DNA of 64,000 bases, taken from assembly GCA_025024175.1 (NCBI GenBank), contig QCXZ01000075.1, positions 7,626,001 to 7,690,000 on the forward strand, given 5' to 3'. Below are positions 31,860 through 43,210 of the stretch, one piece after another (position 1 is the first letter of the stretch; each line of letters begins with the position of its first letter). This DNA is from Rhyzopertha dominica. Its lineage: Eukaryota > Arthropoda > Insecta > Coleoptera > Bostrichidae. The notes under the pieces were generated by a model. It was not told the DNA's origin, searched no databases, and worked only from the letters and a program-made list of their open reading frames with translations. The position numbers and the translations under genes were made by a program.

Positions 31860-32060
31860 GTTGACGNGAAACATTGCCTCGTATTTATTACGTTCGGGCG
31901 GCGCATCCTCTTCGCCATAAGTTTCTCCTCGTCGGCGGGAGCCGCCGACGTGTCCAATATCGATCACTCCGTCGACGATTTCCGCGTAAAAAATGTGTCG
32001 CGAGATCCGGGGGATTCCAATCTGGGATCGTCCTCCTATCCCGGATGAGGAGGATGCGGG
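31860..32060 (+). other. GC-rich island with protein-like open frame
   Basis: This patch has many CG dinucleotides in a strongly A+T-rich setting. The plus-strand frame reads ILFAISFSSSAGAADVSNID and VKNVSRDPGDSNLGSSSYPG and stops at 32046-32048. The opposite strand is also open. It could be a host exon or a CpG-rich promoter-proximal segment. No splice donor is convincing after the stop, and I recognise no family. Confidence 0.3.
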
Positions 32061-33263
32061 CTAAAGTCCCTGCCATTTGCCACAACGCTTTGTTTGAATA
32101 CGTATCAACCACTATTTTGGTTCAGTGTCATTGATGACGAGTTAATTGACAGTTGTGCCCTAAAATTCAGTTTACACTGTGCAAGTTATTTTACGATTTC
32201 GCTCAAGATTTGCTTTTAGTCAGTGATTCCCAAACATTAAGTCACGACGCCCTTGAATAATTTAAGAGTATTCTACAGCTCCCTACTCTAAGTTTAAAAT
32301 AAAAACAGGTCTAGTCCATTAGCATAAATAAAACTCGAACACTAGGAAAATATAATAGAGACATACAAAAGTTGCATTATTACAGATCAAACTCATTAAT
32401 TAAATTTATTCGATTAAAATTTGTGTTGTTTATGTCATTTGTTAAGAATACAAGAACAGTATTAACTTAGAAAAGTGTATTAATTAAAGCATAACATACA
32501 AAATTAATCTAATGACATTTTACATGCAATATCAAGTGAGTTACTTTTTAACATCACGTTGCCAAACTTACATTTTTATTAGAAACCAACTTATTACGTA
32601 TACATAACAAAATCACTGCACAATTAAACAATCTCGAAATAATATTAAACACAGCAACTCTGTTTCCTTTTCAACATTCATTTTCGATCTATATTTGCTT
32701 TTTATAATCAAAAGCGCCGAAAATCTAGCTTTGTTCGGGTACCATATTGAAAATAGGTTTAAAAATTTTTGAGCCTTATTCCTTAAAAGAGCATATTCAT
32801 CTGTTGTTGAAATTCAAATCCGGTCAACTCCATGCTGGCAAATTTCGCTTACAAAGTATTATCGTAAGATATAACTCAATTGAAATTCTCTTATTCTAAT
32901 GAAATAAATTTGAGTGAACCACAAGCATTGAAAAGATCTTGAAGCCATGTAAATTTGTCAATTTTTTTAAAGTATTTCTCAAACCAGTTGTTCCTAGAGG
33001 TTTTGTAAGGTACACTGTTATTTATTTGTTTAAAACATTCTCTTAAATGTTAAAATCCGGCCCTAATTAGCTTCAAGCCTGTCGAAGCCATTATAAATGA
33101 ATCAAAACTAAAAAGTCCTTCACACGTTATATCTTTGCATGCTCGTTACTAGGACATTCCATAACCACTCAATCAAACAGAAAAAAAGGGNGACGACAAG
33201 CGCATAACATTTTTACGATGTACTTACAGCGTGTTTTTCTTTCAGCCAAATAATACGTGTTGA
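32061..33263. other. A+T-rich noncoding stretch
   Basis: No gene recognised. A pyrimidine-rich tract followed by CAG at about 33232-33245 looks like a 3' splice acceptor, but no matching exon can be argued. Confidence 0.35.
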
Positions 33264-33290
33264 CAGCTGCATCTATTTACGATGCAGCTG
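33264..33290. repeat. 10-bp perfect hairpin
   Basis: CAGCTGCATC (33264-33273) pairs with GATGCAGCTG (33281-33290) around a 7-base loop. The arms contain CAGCTG E-box palindromes. Function unknown. Confidence 0.6.
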
Positions 33291-36200
33291 CGAGTGCGGG
33301 CAAAAAAAAATCAAAGGCAAGCCGCAACTTTTACTGCCAACCGGGAATTCGCCGATTGTGCAAAAAATATACGTATATAAACAGTTTTGAAAATCCTAAT
33401 CCATACGTCTACAGGATTTTGAATATTGTAATGGGTTTTTTAACTTTGAACTATTAATGAGCCTCCGTTATTCAGCAACAATAATTTTTTATAGAGTAAA
33501 AGGTACGGTTTCAAAACAAAACGTTTGGGAAGTTTGTATCAATAAGATATGCTTTACCAAAAATGATGCAACAAATAGCTGTAATTACTTTATGAAAGTA
33601 TGTCAACCAATCCCATTTATGTCAGAGCTGAATCAGGTACACAAAAGGGTAGACGATTGATTATTGGATCCTTGGAATATTCAATTATGTAGGTAATAAG
33701 ACACAAGAAGTTTGAATAGTTAAAAATGCATTACGTTCCAGTTACCACTGTTTACCATTGAAGACTACTAAAAAAAACTTCTTCAAAAAACCTTTTATTA
33801 TAATTGTCACTTAATAATTTCTATAATGCATAGGTTTCTTATACAGAAAACGTCTCTCGATAAGTAAATGAGCACATCTATTAGAGGACAAATGCCTTAT
33901 CACTTACAAGTCATTAATAATGAATAAATTTATGATCAATTTACTTTGATGGAATATTATCTAAAGGATATATTGTAATAGAATTTTACCAACAAGTGTG
34001 AAATTGGTTAATTATATGATTATAAACTATAACATAAATCTACTACTACATTTTCAAGCCTTGTAATAAAACAAACTCAATTTTAATTTACTNTCTAGTA
34101 ACTGAGAATTTACTTGATTTGGACGAACACTTTAATAAAAAAATAAATAAATTTTCCAGAAAGGAGGAAGTACTGTTCCCAATGGCTGTTGTATATACTC
34201 TGCAATTTTATCAATGTCGTTAATAACCAGTAGATCCGCAAGGTACACTAGAAAATAGCGATTTCTGTACAATCTTCATGTGAAAGAGTACAAGAAAGGT
34301 GTTAATTTTTAAGTAAACTTTAGTGTAACGATAAGACACTCTAGAAGATGCAAAGTTCAGACGCTAGAAATTCTACATATTAATATAATATAAACAAAGA
34401 GGTATGATATGTTAGTTGTTCATAAGACCAAGACAAAAACAAGGGCATAGATCTTATATGGATAATTCACAATGTAGACGAAAACAAAAAGGAAACTTAT
34501 TCTCTAGATAACGATGTTGCAAATTTGGGGCAATAAAATATTTTTCGCTAAATATTTAAATCAAAATGGTAAAATCGTAAATGGTTGTGAATGACAAAAA
34601 TTTATTCGTGTTTGTTTTTCTTTATCATCTAATTTAGATTAATACCGCGGGGAAACTTCGTGTACGACACAAAGGACTAGATCAAAAGTTGTGTATACGT
34701 TTAGCACTTTTGTTATTGCGTTAATTCAATTAAACAATGATAATTACGTCCTCTTTTGTGATATGGAAGGGTGAAATTTCACGTTAGCTGAACATAGATC
34801 TCGATCTCGCAGGTTAATTTGACGCATGTCCAGTGAAATATTTTAGGAAAAATACAGGACTTGTGAAGCAGGAAGCATAAACATTTCTGTAAACAAAACT
34901 GGCCTTAAAAAACCCAAACTTATAATGCGCAGTGCAAATAAGCAATACAAAAATAAAGTAGTTTTATTAAAAAGACTGGAAAGCTATTCCATGAACGCAA
35001 CTAATGATTACTGAAAGGTTTTTCTATTTGTAATAAAAGTTAGGTGCCCTTTTTACTAGTGATGTACGTAGTTGATACATTTTTAATTGTCTAGGAACCT
35101 ATGAATTCCTTTCATCACACAAACAATAGGATTAACAAAAACTAATTGAGAAAACTTATTTTCGAGACGTAAAGGATATAATGTAGTTCTTGTTTCAGAA
35201 ATTTTATCACTCATCACGCCCTGAAGCTATTGTTTCCACAGATCAATAGCACAATATAACTAATAAAAGCGCTGCTCGGAAAGTACATCGATACATACCA
35301 TATAAACCTGTCAGACGCATAGCCTACGTAATTCCGTTCCAAACAGACAGCAGACAAGTAAACATGCTCCCTGTTTGATAAGCATTTGTTGCAGTGGGTA
35401 AAAATTCCAAGAAAGCTTGCCTGCCATCGAATAGCTTGCATCTTGGAATACCTAAAAGCCTGCAGATCCTTTTACAGTTTACCGCACTGTACGAGATGCT
35501 GGATGTGCAATCCGCATTTTGTTTACGGTAAAGAGTATTACAGAGTATTATTAAATAGGTGTTCATAAAAAATACACGTAGTAGGCCGAGATAATTTTTC
35601 GTACGTCATAGACTATTTCGTACGTGTTCTTCGCGTCGGATTGAATTCTAATTGAAAGTTATTGTTGAACTTGTTTTCAAACTATAAAGATTACGTTTCA
35701 GTATCAAATTTTGCGGTTTTTCTAGATTTGTAGGCGTCGTATTTACTACTAAACAAAGAGCTTTTAGGTTGAAAAGTTTCTTTGGAAATTAACAGAAAGT
35801 ATTAAAGGAGTTTAGGAATATTTAAAGGCATCCTCCACGGAAATGTGAACTTGTTTCGTCAAACTCCAAGCTGTTTGCGTAAACAAGGAAGCTGAGTACC
35901 AAGAAAAAGAACAGAAGTTATTCTCGTCGCACAAGAAATACTCCACCACGATACAAAAGCTCATATTAGGCATTCGTCTCAAAAAGCTTAACCTTCTGTC
36001 AGAACAAGTCATGAACGTCTAAAAAGAACTTGCATCTGTACCCATATCATGTGCAATCCGTTCAACAACTGCGAACAGTAGATTACCCTCATTAAGAGGG
36101 GCATTTACTTGGAGCGATCGGGCAAAATGTAAACTATGCAACCCATGTTACCAGCGGGACATGGGACGTAGAGGGTAGTCGATAGGTTTAAATCACGCAA

Positions 36201-36720
36201 AGATCAGACGGGCTAAACCAATATTCGGAAAATTGCTGACTGTAGCGTGTGCATAAAAAAGTAAGCATGATATTAGTATGATATTATACCAGGTTATTCA
36301 AAATATGGAATAACCCATTTATTTCTGTAAATATGAGCTATATAATATTTCATTCTAACTGCATGTCGACTATGATTTCTGGAGGAACTTTTATAATAAT
36401 TTTCATTCCGCCTCCCCATTGCTTCGGCAGAGGGTAAATTAATGTGAAAGAGTTTAAACATTAAACTTGTCACGTGTATTTAGACATAAAAGCTTAGAAA
36501 TCCGATCATATCGGTATAAATCGTATACCGCACGATCATTTCCGACAGGTTTGTATTTTATTCTCACTGGTCTCTGGACACCACGCGACGGATCTGATGG
36601 GGATGGGCATTCGCATTCCGCTCTTTTGACGGACTCGTGCGAAAGGGTTTGCGGCTTTAGATTTTTTGAATGTATTTACTTATTTATCGTGCTCATGTTT
36701 TTGGTAGTGTACAAAGAAAT
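33291..36720. other. Long A+T-rich stretch without recognised genes
   Basis: Short open frames (33257-33660, 35214-35568, 35812-36012, 36467-36766) lack family motifs and overlap on both strands in places. No structured repeat was seen apart from a small GGTTATTC/GAATAACC inverted repeat near 36293-36316. One unresolved base is at 34093. Confidence 0.4.
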
Positions 36721-36868
36721 ATGTAGCTACAACGTGGAGTTCGAATTTTTCGTTTATGTGCCTTAGTTTTCGAGAAATAGCTCGCCTAAAATATGCATTT
36801 TTAAGCAAAATATAACATTACCGTACCAAATTCAGAAAAAAAACTCGAACTCTACATTGTAGCTACAT
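36721..36868. repeat. 30-bp inverted repeat forming a 148-bp fold-back
   Basis: Arms 36721-36750 and 36839-36868 are reverse complements with 3 mismatches over 30 bases, around an 88-base loop. The arms begin ATGTAGCTACAA. It resembles a small fold-back or MITE-like element. No target duplication is clear. Confidence 0.65.
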
Positions 36869-36989
36869 CTTTTATCATTGCCATGTCGAAATTTCACTTC
36901 GAAAAAGTTTCGAATAACTCGGTAAAATGTAAAACGGTAGGTGCTTAAAATGACCCGCTTCGCTCTAGGTAAACGCCCCTCTTAAAAAG
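36869..36989. other. Spacer before the R1-like LINE
   Basis: Nothing recognised. Confidence 0.3.
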
Positions 36990-37577
36990 AACCCCCCACG
37001 ATACAATAACATGTAAGAGAGAAATGTCAGAGATTAAGAAGGCAAATGACAAGGAAAAGTATCGGATAGCACAACGAAAAAGAGGTACCAGAAAACGAGA
37101 AAGCAACTCCAGAAAATGACCAAAGCATATAAAGAGAGGAAATATAAAGTTGCTACAAGACCAGCAAAATGACATATTGGTAAAGGGTTATAAAATCGTA
37201 TAGGTAATAGGTATAGGTAAAAATACTAAACAGATGTTACACGAAGAAGAGCAAGTGCATATTGCAGGTAGAGTATTCCCGAAGAATACAACGCCGATGC
37301 AAACTAATTACAAGCAGCAAATAGAAAACAAAATAAGATGATTTACAGAAGAAGAGCTACATGTAGCCAGAAAGGAGTTAAAAACCACAAGCGCACCTGT
37401 TGGACGGAATTCCCAATGAAATTGTTTGCCTTGTCATCAGTCTCCAGACATGGTTCTCAGTGTTATGAATGGCTGCCTAGAGAACGGGTGCTTTCCAGAC
37501 TCACGGTTAGTATTTACACCAAAAGAAAATACAAGCAAAGAAGTAGCAAGGAAATGCAGACAATTGTGTAATACAGT
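36990..37577 (+). pseudogene. R1-like LINE ORF2, linker and RT N-terminal part
   Basis: Pieces: KANDKEKYRIAQRKRGTRKR, ILVKGYKIV, EEQVHIAGRVFPKNTTPMQT, FTEEELHVARKELKTTSAPG then LDGIPNEIVCLVISLQT, and GCLENGCFPDSRLVFTPKEN, ending ARKCRQLCNTV. FTEEEL...APGLDGIPNE is the RT fingers region of R1-type LINEs. The frame changes at least three times. Confidence 0.65.
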
Positions 37578-38512
37578 TGCTACGATATAACAGAGAACAA
37601 CCGGTGTTGGTTCCGGTGGCCGCTAGCACAGTTGGTGTAGGGTGTGGGTTTTAAGTGCAACAATTAAAATACCCAGTAATATTTAGAAGATAAACGAAAG
37701 AAGAGGCGCCACGTGATTTAAAATATCTCCACCGAACGCAACACAAAGCATCAAATCACGAAAGATGGTTGCTTTACAAACTGGATCACCTATTCAATGT
37801 GCTCAAAAATTAGTTAATGGCGCTATAAGTAAAACAAAAGATAATATTAAATATAACGTATCTATAGCTAGACTTAGCTGTTTAGTCCACGCCGAGTGGT
37901 AAGTACCACGAATGTCGTCAATGCAGTCAAGATGTTCTGTGATGCAGTCTCGGAAACAGGAACTTCCCAATCGAGCTGTGCACTGGAAATTTACTAACTG
38001 GCACTAGAGAATGTTCACGTCCGTACTGGAATACGTGAAACGACATGGGTGCTTCTATATTGACGTAAATACGTCGCTACTTGAATCTGGATGTAAATAC
38101 GTCGGTATTTGAAGCCCTACAAGCGTGTAAATAATGCACTCGTTGCACCGAAGCGCACAACCTTTTGAACTTACTTCGTATAGAGGGCAACGCCGCGTTA
38201 GACGAATACGGCTGGTTAGTCGAGTTATGAGCAGATTTTCAAATCCACAATTGAGTAAAATTCCATTCAGCCAAATCCAACTACTATAACTACAGAAGTA
38301 CTCCAAACTTGAACGGAAAAATAGAAGCACTTGCAATCCCTAAATCGGTTTTACCAAGTCAGCTTCACTAGATCTGCCTATAAACTACCGAAATCGGCGT
38401 ACGACCAAGCCATAAGCGAATGCAAAAAGAAGCCAAGGTAGGCGAAAGAAGACCGCAAAAACAGACGCTGAAGCCAATATCATGAAATTGAATCCTAATT
38501 AATAAAATAACC
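37578..38512. mobile_element. Insertion nested in the R1-like LINE, unidentified
   Basis: 935 bases between the two halves of the RT gene, bordered by a near-perfect 10-bp direct repeat. Near its left end (about 37622-37650) is a tRNA-like A-box, TAGCACAGTTGGT, with GGCCG before it, but no good B-box follows. The right end is A-rich (AATTAATAAAATAACC). This would fit a tRNA-derived SINE or a short retroposed element, yet the length is large for a SINE. The sequence 38350-38450 gives AYDQAISECKKK on the plus strand, which may be chance or captured LINE sequence. Confidence 0.5.
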
Positions 38513-39335
38513 GTAACACAGTGGGCAAACACCTAGAACTATTTCTGGCAAACAGACTAAGAGCCATAGGTGAAAAAAACAAATACATTTTCTCAAAGCA
38601 GCACTGGTTTAGAAAGGGCCAATTCATAACGGATGCACTAAAAAGGGTTGTGAGAGTTGCGGAGCTGGCAAGAAGGAAACCTTATGGCAGAAACAGTTTC
38701 TGTTGTGGCCTCTTTTGGGCATTACGAACGCCTTCAATACTGTACATTGGCAGAAAATACTAAAGGGACTAGGCACAAAGGAAATACCGCAAGACACCAT
38801 CCGGCTAATAACGGATTATTTTAGAACCAGGACACTTGATATTGGAGATACGGATAAGGGGTAACGATTGGATTGCTACAAGGCTCTGTGTTAGGCGCGC
38901 TGTTCTACAATCTCTTTTATAACGGAATTTTGGAGTAGGAGATGCCGTCTGGAGCAGGACTGCAGGCATTTGCCGATGACTTGGCGCTAGTAGTTACTGC
39001 ATCAAGCGGAGGAAACTTAACAGTTGCCCAAGAAGCAATAGCTGAATTAGAGTACTGAATCACAAACAATAGACTGCAATTAGGAGCAGAAAATACAGAA
39101 ATAGTAGTGTTTGATGCATACAGAAAGTTGAGGAATATCAAGCTGATGGTGGATAGTGTTAAAATCACCAGTAAAGAGAGCATAAAGTACTTAGGCGTGT
39201 GGCTTGACTGCAACTTAAGCTTCGCGAAACACATAAAACACACAGGAGAAAAAAACATGAACGCGTTCGGTAAGTTGATGTCAAGTGATGAGTACAAAGG
39301 AGGACACGGAAAGGAGACAGCAGCTGCAGCTTAAT
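38513..39335 (+). pseudogene. R1-like LINE ORF2, RT palm to thumb
   Basis: Pieces: TVGKHLELFLANRLRAIGEK, NKYIFSKQHWFRKGQFITDA, LARRKPYGRNSFCCG, then in other frames LQGSVLGALFYNLFYNGIL (motif B), GLQAFADDLALVVTASSGGN (motif C, Asp pair retained, about 38960-39005), RLQLGAENTEIVVFDAYRKL, and KITSKESIKYLGVWLDCNLS then FAKHIKHTGEK. The FADDLALV motif and the KYLGVWLD block are typical of the R1 clade. The motif A region is damaged (FLDVRNAFNT-like). Not functional. Confidence 0.7.
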
Positions 39336-41099
39336 AGACAGTATAGTGCTACCACTCTTACCGCGAACGAATGCTTACGCGATGCCGTGGTAAGGGCAGA
39401 ATGGTAAAGGAAGAAAGAAATTAAGGGTTTTAGTGGGTAGGAAATATTACCCTAGAAGAGATTTCTTGAAACAAGGTAGAACTGCAATCGGAACATATTC
39501 GACGAACTTCTGCTCTACTTGCAAGGAAACGCTTCCGCCCACAAGCCGTCGACTGCATTGCAAAAAATTGATAAAATTGGTTTTTAGTTGGTTGTCCACT
39601 TGCCCGATTTTCCCGCTGTAGCTTTGTAAGCCCACTATTTATTCTCAAAGCTCAAACAACATGTGAAAGGTAAAATAGTTTCGACAAATATTGAAGTCAT
39701 ATAAACTATATGCAGACCAAGATATAGAATTTTTTAAGGTTTAGAATTACTTTATGCTTTTGATTATGTTAATGTTGATGTTAAGATTATGGCTACTGAA
39801 CCCAGTATGTATGAAACAACGACCTTTGAAACGATTACCTTGATTTATGTGTAAATAATGTCACTGATATTAGAGAGTTAGCGCAACACGGTTTATCCGT
39901 ATCCGTATCTCTATAAGTTAAGCTCCTCCCATTTTAGATATCTTGGTACGTTAATTTTGAGGGATAAACCAACGTAGCAGACGCTGTGATACGTATGGAG
40001 TTAAATTTTGGTTTATCGGTCTTTCGTATGCTACTGTATGACAATAAGTGACGTTATATCAGTGATCTAATTGTTCAGAAACGGTGAGTTTGTTATAAGT
40101 TTAAGATATGCTCCAAAATGTGAGCTTGTTTATTTAATTAATACTTGTTTACCCCAGTATTAATAATTAACAAAATGAATTCATATTTTGTATGCAGGCA
40201 ACAGCATCGTGTTCTCGAAGATCCATAATATTTTTTAATTTGCAAATGAATATCTATTTAGTCAGACTGTGCGTTGAACACAATACCAACCAACTTTCAC
40301 TTTTTACAGAACGGGTACGGAAGAAGAAGTAACCAAGTTAGGAGAGTTGCAGGAGCAGGTATCAGGTTGTATTGATGCTACTTCTGTCTCTATAAATTAA
40401 CAAATAAAACGCGGGAGACTTCTCCCATTAGTTATGAAGAAGAAGCAAATATGCCAGTAACACCACGCACATCCTCACGTCGCACGGAAAGAAGTGGTTG
40501 CACATTCAGAGCGAGATGAACTTCTAAATTAATCAGGTACATCTAGTTTCTTTGGAGCAGGATTATGAATTCGAAGTTAAGAAGTTAAAATTAGACGAAA
40601 AGAAAATGGAGTATGACTTTGAGATACAAAGGCAAAAACTCCAACTGATAGTAGAGAAAGAAAACTACTTCTTTTAACATTGCAAAATGAAAGGTAAAAA
40701 ACTGAACCTTTTAGAACTTTTGGAAATTAAAAAAGCTCAGCATCAAAAAAAATTATTGGCAAATACACAAATAAAAATTCCCACGTCCAGTACGCCTTTG
40801 ATATTGCCGAAATCATAAAGTTGGCCTTCAAAACCCAGGCGAAATAATTTTATAACTGCACTTTACAACCCCTGTAAAAAAGGAGACGTAAACAAAATTC
40901 TGCACATCTGACTTTAGTATAGCGCTGTTATCTCTTTGACAATGGCCGTGTGCTCGAAACGATCGTCAGAGTTATCTGATAAATCAAGTGAAACAAAGCA
41001 CATAAGTTTAAGCAGCTTGTTTCCAAGCCACCTAATTTACCTTTCTTTAATTTTGCAAATTCTATAAAAATATTCCAAATACTTTTAGCCCACCCTTTA
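39336..41099. other. Stretch without confident genes
   Basis: 39340-39650 has short overlapping open frames on both strands. 39700-40080 has weak LINE-like scraps such as YLGTLILRD. 40570-40700 encodes a Lys/Glu-rich coiled-coil-like string (FEVKKLKLDEKKMEYDFEIQ) that may be transposon-derived. None is strong enough to call. Confidence 0.35.
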
Positions 41100-41740
41100 A
41101 TAGCGCTTCAGGCTCTTTTTTTGATTGATTGAATAATTGATTGAACCAGCGTACGGTAGGCATTTCTGCCGCTCCCGGATATACCGCCCGGCCGGCTACG
41201 TCAACGCTGGGTTGGAGGGGTGACACGCTTGTTGCTAGTGGGCTCCCACGTAGCGCATGTTACAGGAGTTTGGGGATTGGAATGGGGAGGTTTTGAGGGC
41301 ATCCAACTATCGAAAACTTTTTATTAGCCTCCGTGTTGCATGGTAGCTCAGTTCGGCTGTATTGTTCTTGTTCCTCATCGGACGAGCTGCTGTCTGAGAT
41401 TGTATACATCTTTAAGACTTCCTTATTTATTGTTTTCTTGTCTTTTGCAATTTCTGACCACTGTTCTTCAGTTACGTTTTATTCTGCTATGATTCTCTCC
41501 ACCTGTAGCAGGTCCTCCTACTTTGAGCTTGTTGCTGTTTTCCACGCCCTTTGTGGTATATGGGAAGCTTCGCAGGGTGCGTTCGGCCAGTGAATGCTTT
41601 TCTTAGATCTTTCCGTGTTTGATGTTGGCTTAGTGCGGCTTCATTGATCTCCACCTCATGTGAGGTGATGTCTGAAGTTGCGTGGAGATTTAGGACTTCT
41701 TCAATTAATATTTTCTTGTCTTTTTTAAGCGGCATTCATA
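41100..41740 (-). pseudogene. ORF1-like protein of a retroelement
   Basis: On the minus strand 41735-41487 starts MPLKKDKKILIEEVLNLHAT. The neighbouring frame continues DLLQVERIIAE, NVTEEQWSEIAKDKKTINKE and MYTISDSSSSDEEQEQYSRT, then GRAVYPGAAEMPTVRWFNQL. The charged, Ser-rich composition and the position downstream of duplicated 5' units suggest a LINE ORF1 (gag-like) protein. I see no CCHC knuckles, so the assignment is tentative. Confidence 0.35.
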
Positions 41741-42617
41741 ATTGATGTTTCCTTTTTTGATTGCTCTTTCGTGATGATGTCGATGTTTCTTTCGCTGTTT
41801 TCATATGTGTTTATCCGTTCGTTTCCTAGAAAGTTTGGTCTAATGTGATTTGTGGTTTTCTTTCTTATTTCTCTTACAAGATGTTTGTGTTGCTGTTGGT
41901 GATGTGTTCGACGTATATTTGGTAGTTTTGATCTTGCTGAATTCTTTTTACCACGAATACGTGATTACTTGCATGCACTTGTCTAGATACACGAACTACT
42001 TCACTGTAACAACAATCACAATAACAATGTAAACGCAAGAATTTAGCACTAGAACACATTATGAACTTAAAATCTTATAATTCACAATAATTGTTTGGTT
42101 CCTGTTTGTGTTGCTGTTTCTTGATGGTATCGACACTTTGAGGGATTTCGTATGTGCTTATCCATTCGTTTGTTGGATTTCTAGATGGGGTGATATTACT
42201 CCACTCGTCGTGTGTATTAGTATCTTTTCTTTTCTATACAGTGGAGCTTCTTTAGGACTATCCCAATTTTTGTGACTGGATTTGTTTACATGTTTTCCTG
42301 GTTTCTGTACAATTATTTCGCACTGTCATAGCGCTTTTTACCTATTGCTTCTTTCTGTTCTTGTCACTATGATTTATTCTTCAGCTTTTCTTCTTATTTT
42401 TCTTGGGCGGTTTTTGTGTTCTTATTGGATAATGTTTCCCCGTGCATTTGATAACCCAATGTGCTTCGAAAGCGGTTGCCGTCTCCCGAGATTTTNTGTA
42501 CCACAATTGTGTGTGATTTCTTGTACACATTTTTTTTATATGCACGGAACTACTTCACTATTATGACACCAACAATAACGACAACACAAGAACGTAACAC
42601 TAGAACACATTATGAAG
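41741..42617 (-). repeat. Two diverged tandem units upstream of the ORF1-like frame
   Basis: On the minus strand, unit 1 starts at about 42065 and unit 2 at 42617. Both begin TTCATAATGTGTTCTAGTG and share GTGAAGTAGTTC, an AATCAC block, and, nearer the end, AACGAAYGGATAARCACATA. Only some internal segments differ in length, which gives a spacing of about 550 bp. Duplicated 5' units that carry promoters are known in several LINEs and would fit here. One unresolved base is at 42496. Confidence 0.5.
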
Positions 42618-42785
42618 AGATCTAAGAGTTGATGGCAATTGCTCGCTATGTCGCCGATCCTGAGCTAACCACAAGCTGTATTAATATTTGGGCTTATATA
42701 CATTGGCAGCATATTCCCTTTTCCTTATACATCTATCTTATTGTCTTCTTTAGTTGATTCGTTGTTACCGTAAGAGACTTTTTAT
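42618..42785. other. Spacer between repeat blocks
   Basis: Nothing recognised. Confidence 0.3.
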
Positions 42786-43210
42786 GTTTGTTTTTCTGAA
42801 AGAACGTCTGAAAAGGCGAAAGTAGTTTTTATTATTTTGCTGGGTAGTTGTTCGTTCTATACTTATTCCTACTGCGGTATTTATTTTTTTAACAAGTCGG
42901 CATAATTACATTTGATCTAATTTTGGATATGCCGGTTTCTCTACGTTTTACTACCCTCCCCTATTCTAGATTTGTTTTTACTGTAAGAACGTCTAAATGG
43001 ACGAAAGCCGTTATTCTTGTTTTGTGGGTTAGTTGTTTATTCTACTTGTTAATACTAAGGCGTTTAAGTTTATTATTACTATTATTTCTTTTTAAGATCG
43101 TACTAATCTATTATCGCGCGTAAGGCAGATCGGGGTATCTACGTTTGGTCTATTTTTAGATGTATTGGTTTTACTCCGTTTTTTTTACACTTTCAGGGTC
43201 TGTTCTTTGT
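42786..43210. repeat. Degenerate tandem repeat, about 183-bp period
   Basis: Segments 42791-42875 and 42971-43062 align, sharing GTTTGTTTTT, AAGAACGTCT, GGGTAGTTGTT-like and TTCTAC blocks. A further partial unit around 43126-43210 aligns to 42893-42972 (TTTGATCTAATTTT versus TTTGGTCTATTTTT). About two and a half diverged copies. Confidence 0.5.

Larger units (their letters stand above)
36990..39335 (+). mobile_element. R1-clade-like LINE interrupted by a 0.94-kb insertion
   Basis: The left part (36990-37577) encodes the endonuclease-RT linker and the start of RT. The right part (38513-39335) continues the RT at the very next residues. GTAATACAGT (37568-37577) and GTAACACAGT (38513-38522) flank the intervening DNA and look like a target duplication. 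The LINE is 5'-truncated, carries many frameshifts, and its 3' end is unclear after about 39335. Confidence 0.7.

Noticed and set aside
39700..40080. Weak LINE-like scraps after the R1-like element
   Set aside because: Isolated residues only. Could be chance or further decayed R1 sequence.
42800..43010. Repeated GTCT...GGAC/GGGC stems followed by GAAAG, hammerhead-like
   Set aside because: The preceding core reads CTGWAAGAAC with wrong spacing, and no helix I or helix III forms.
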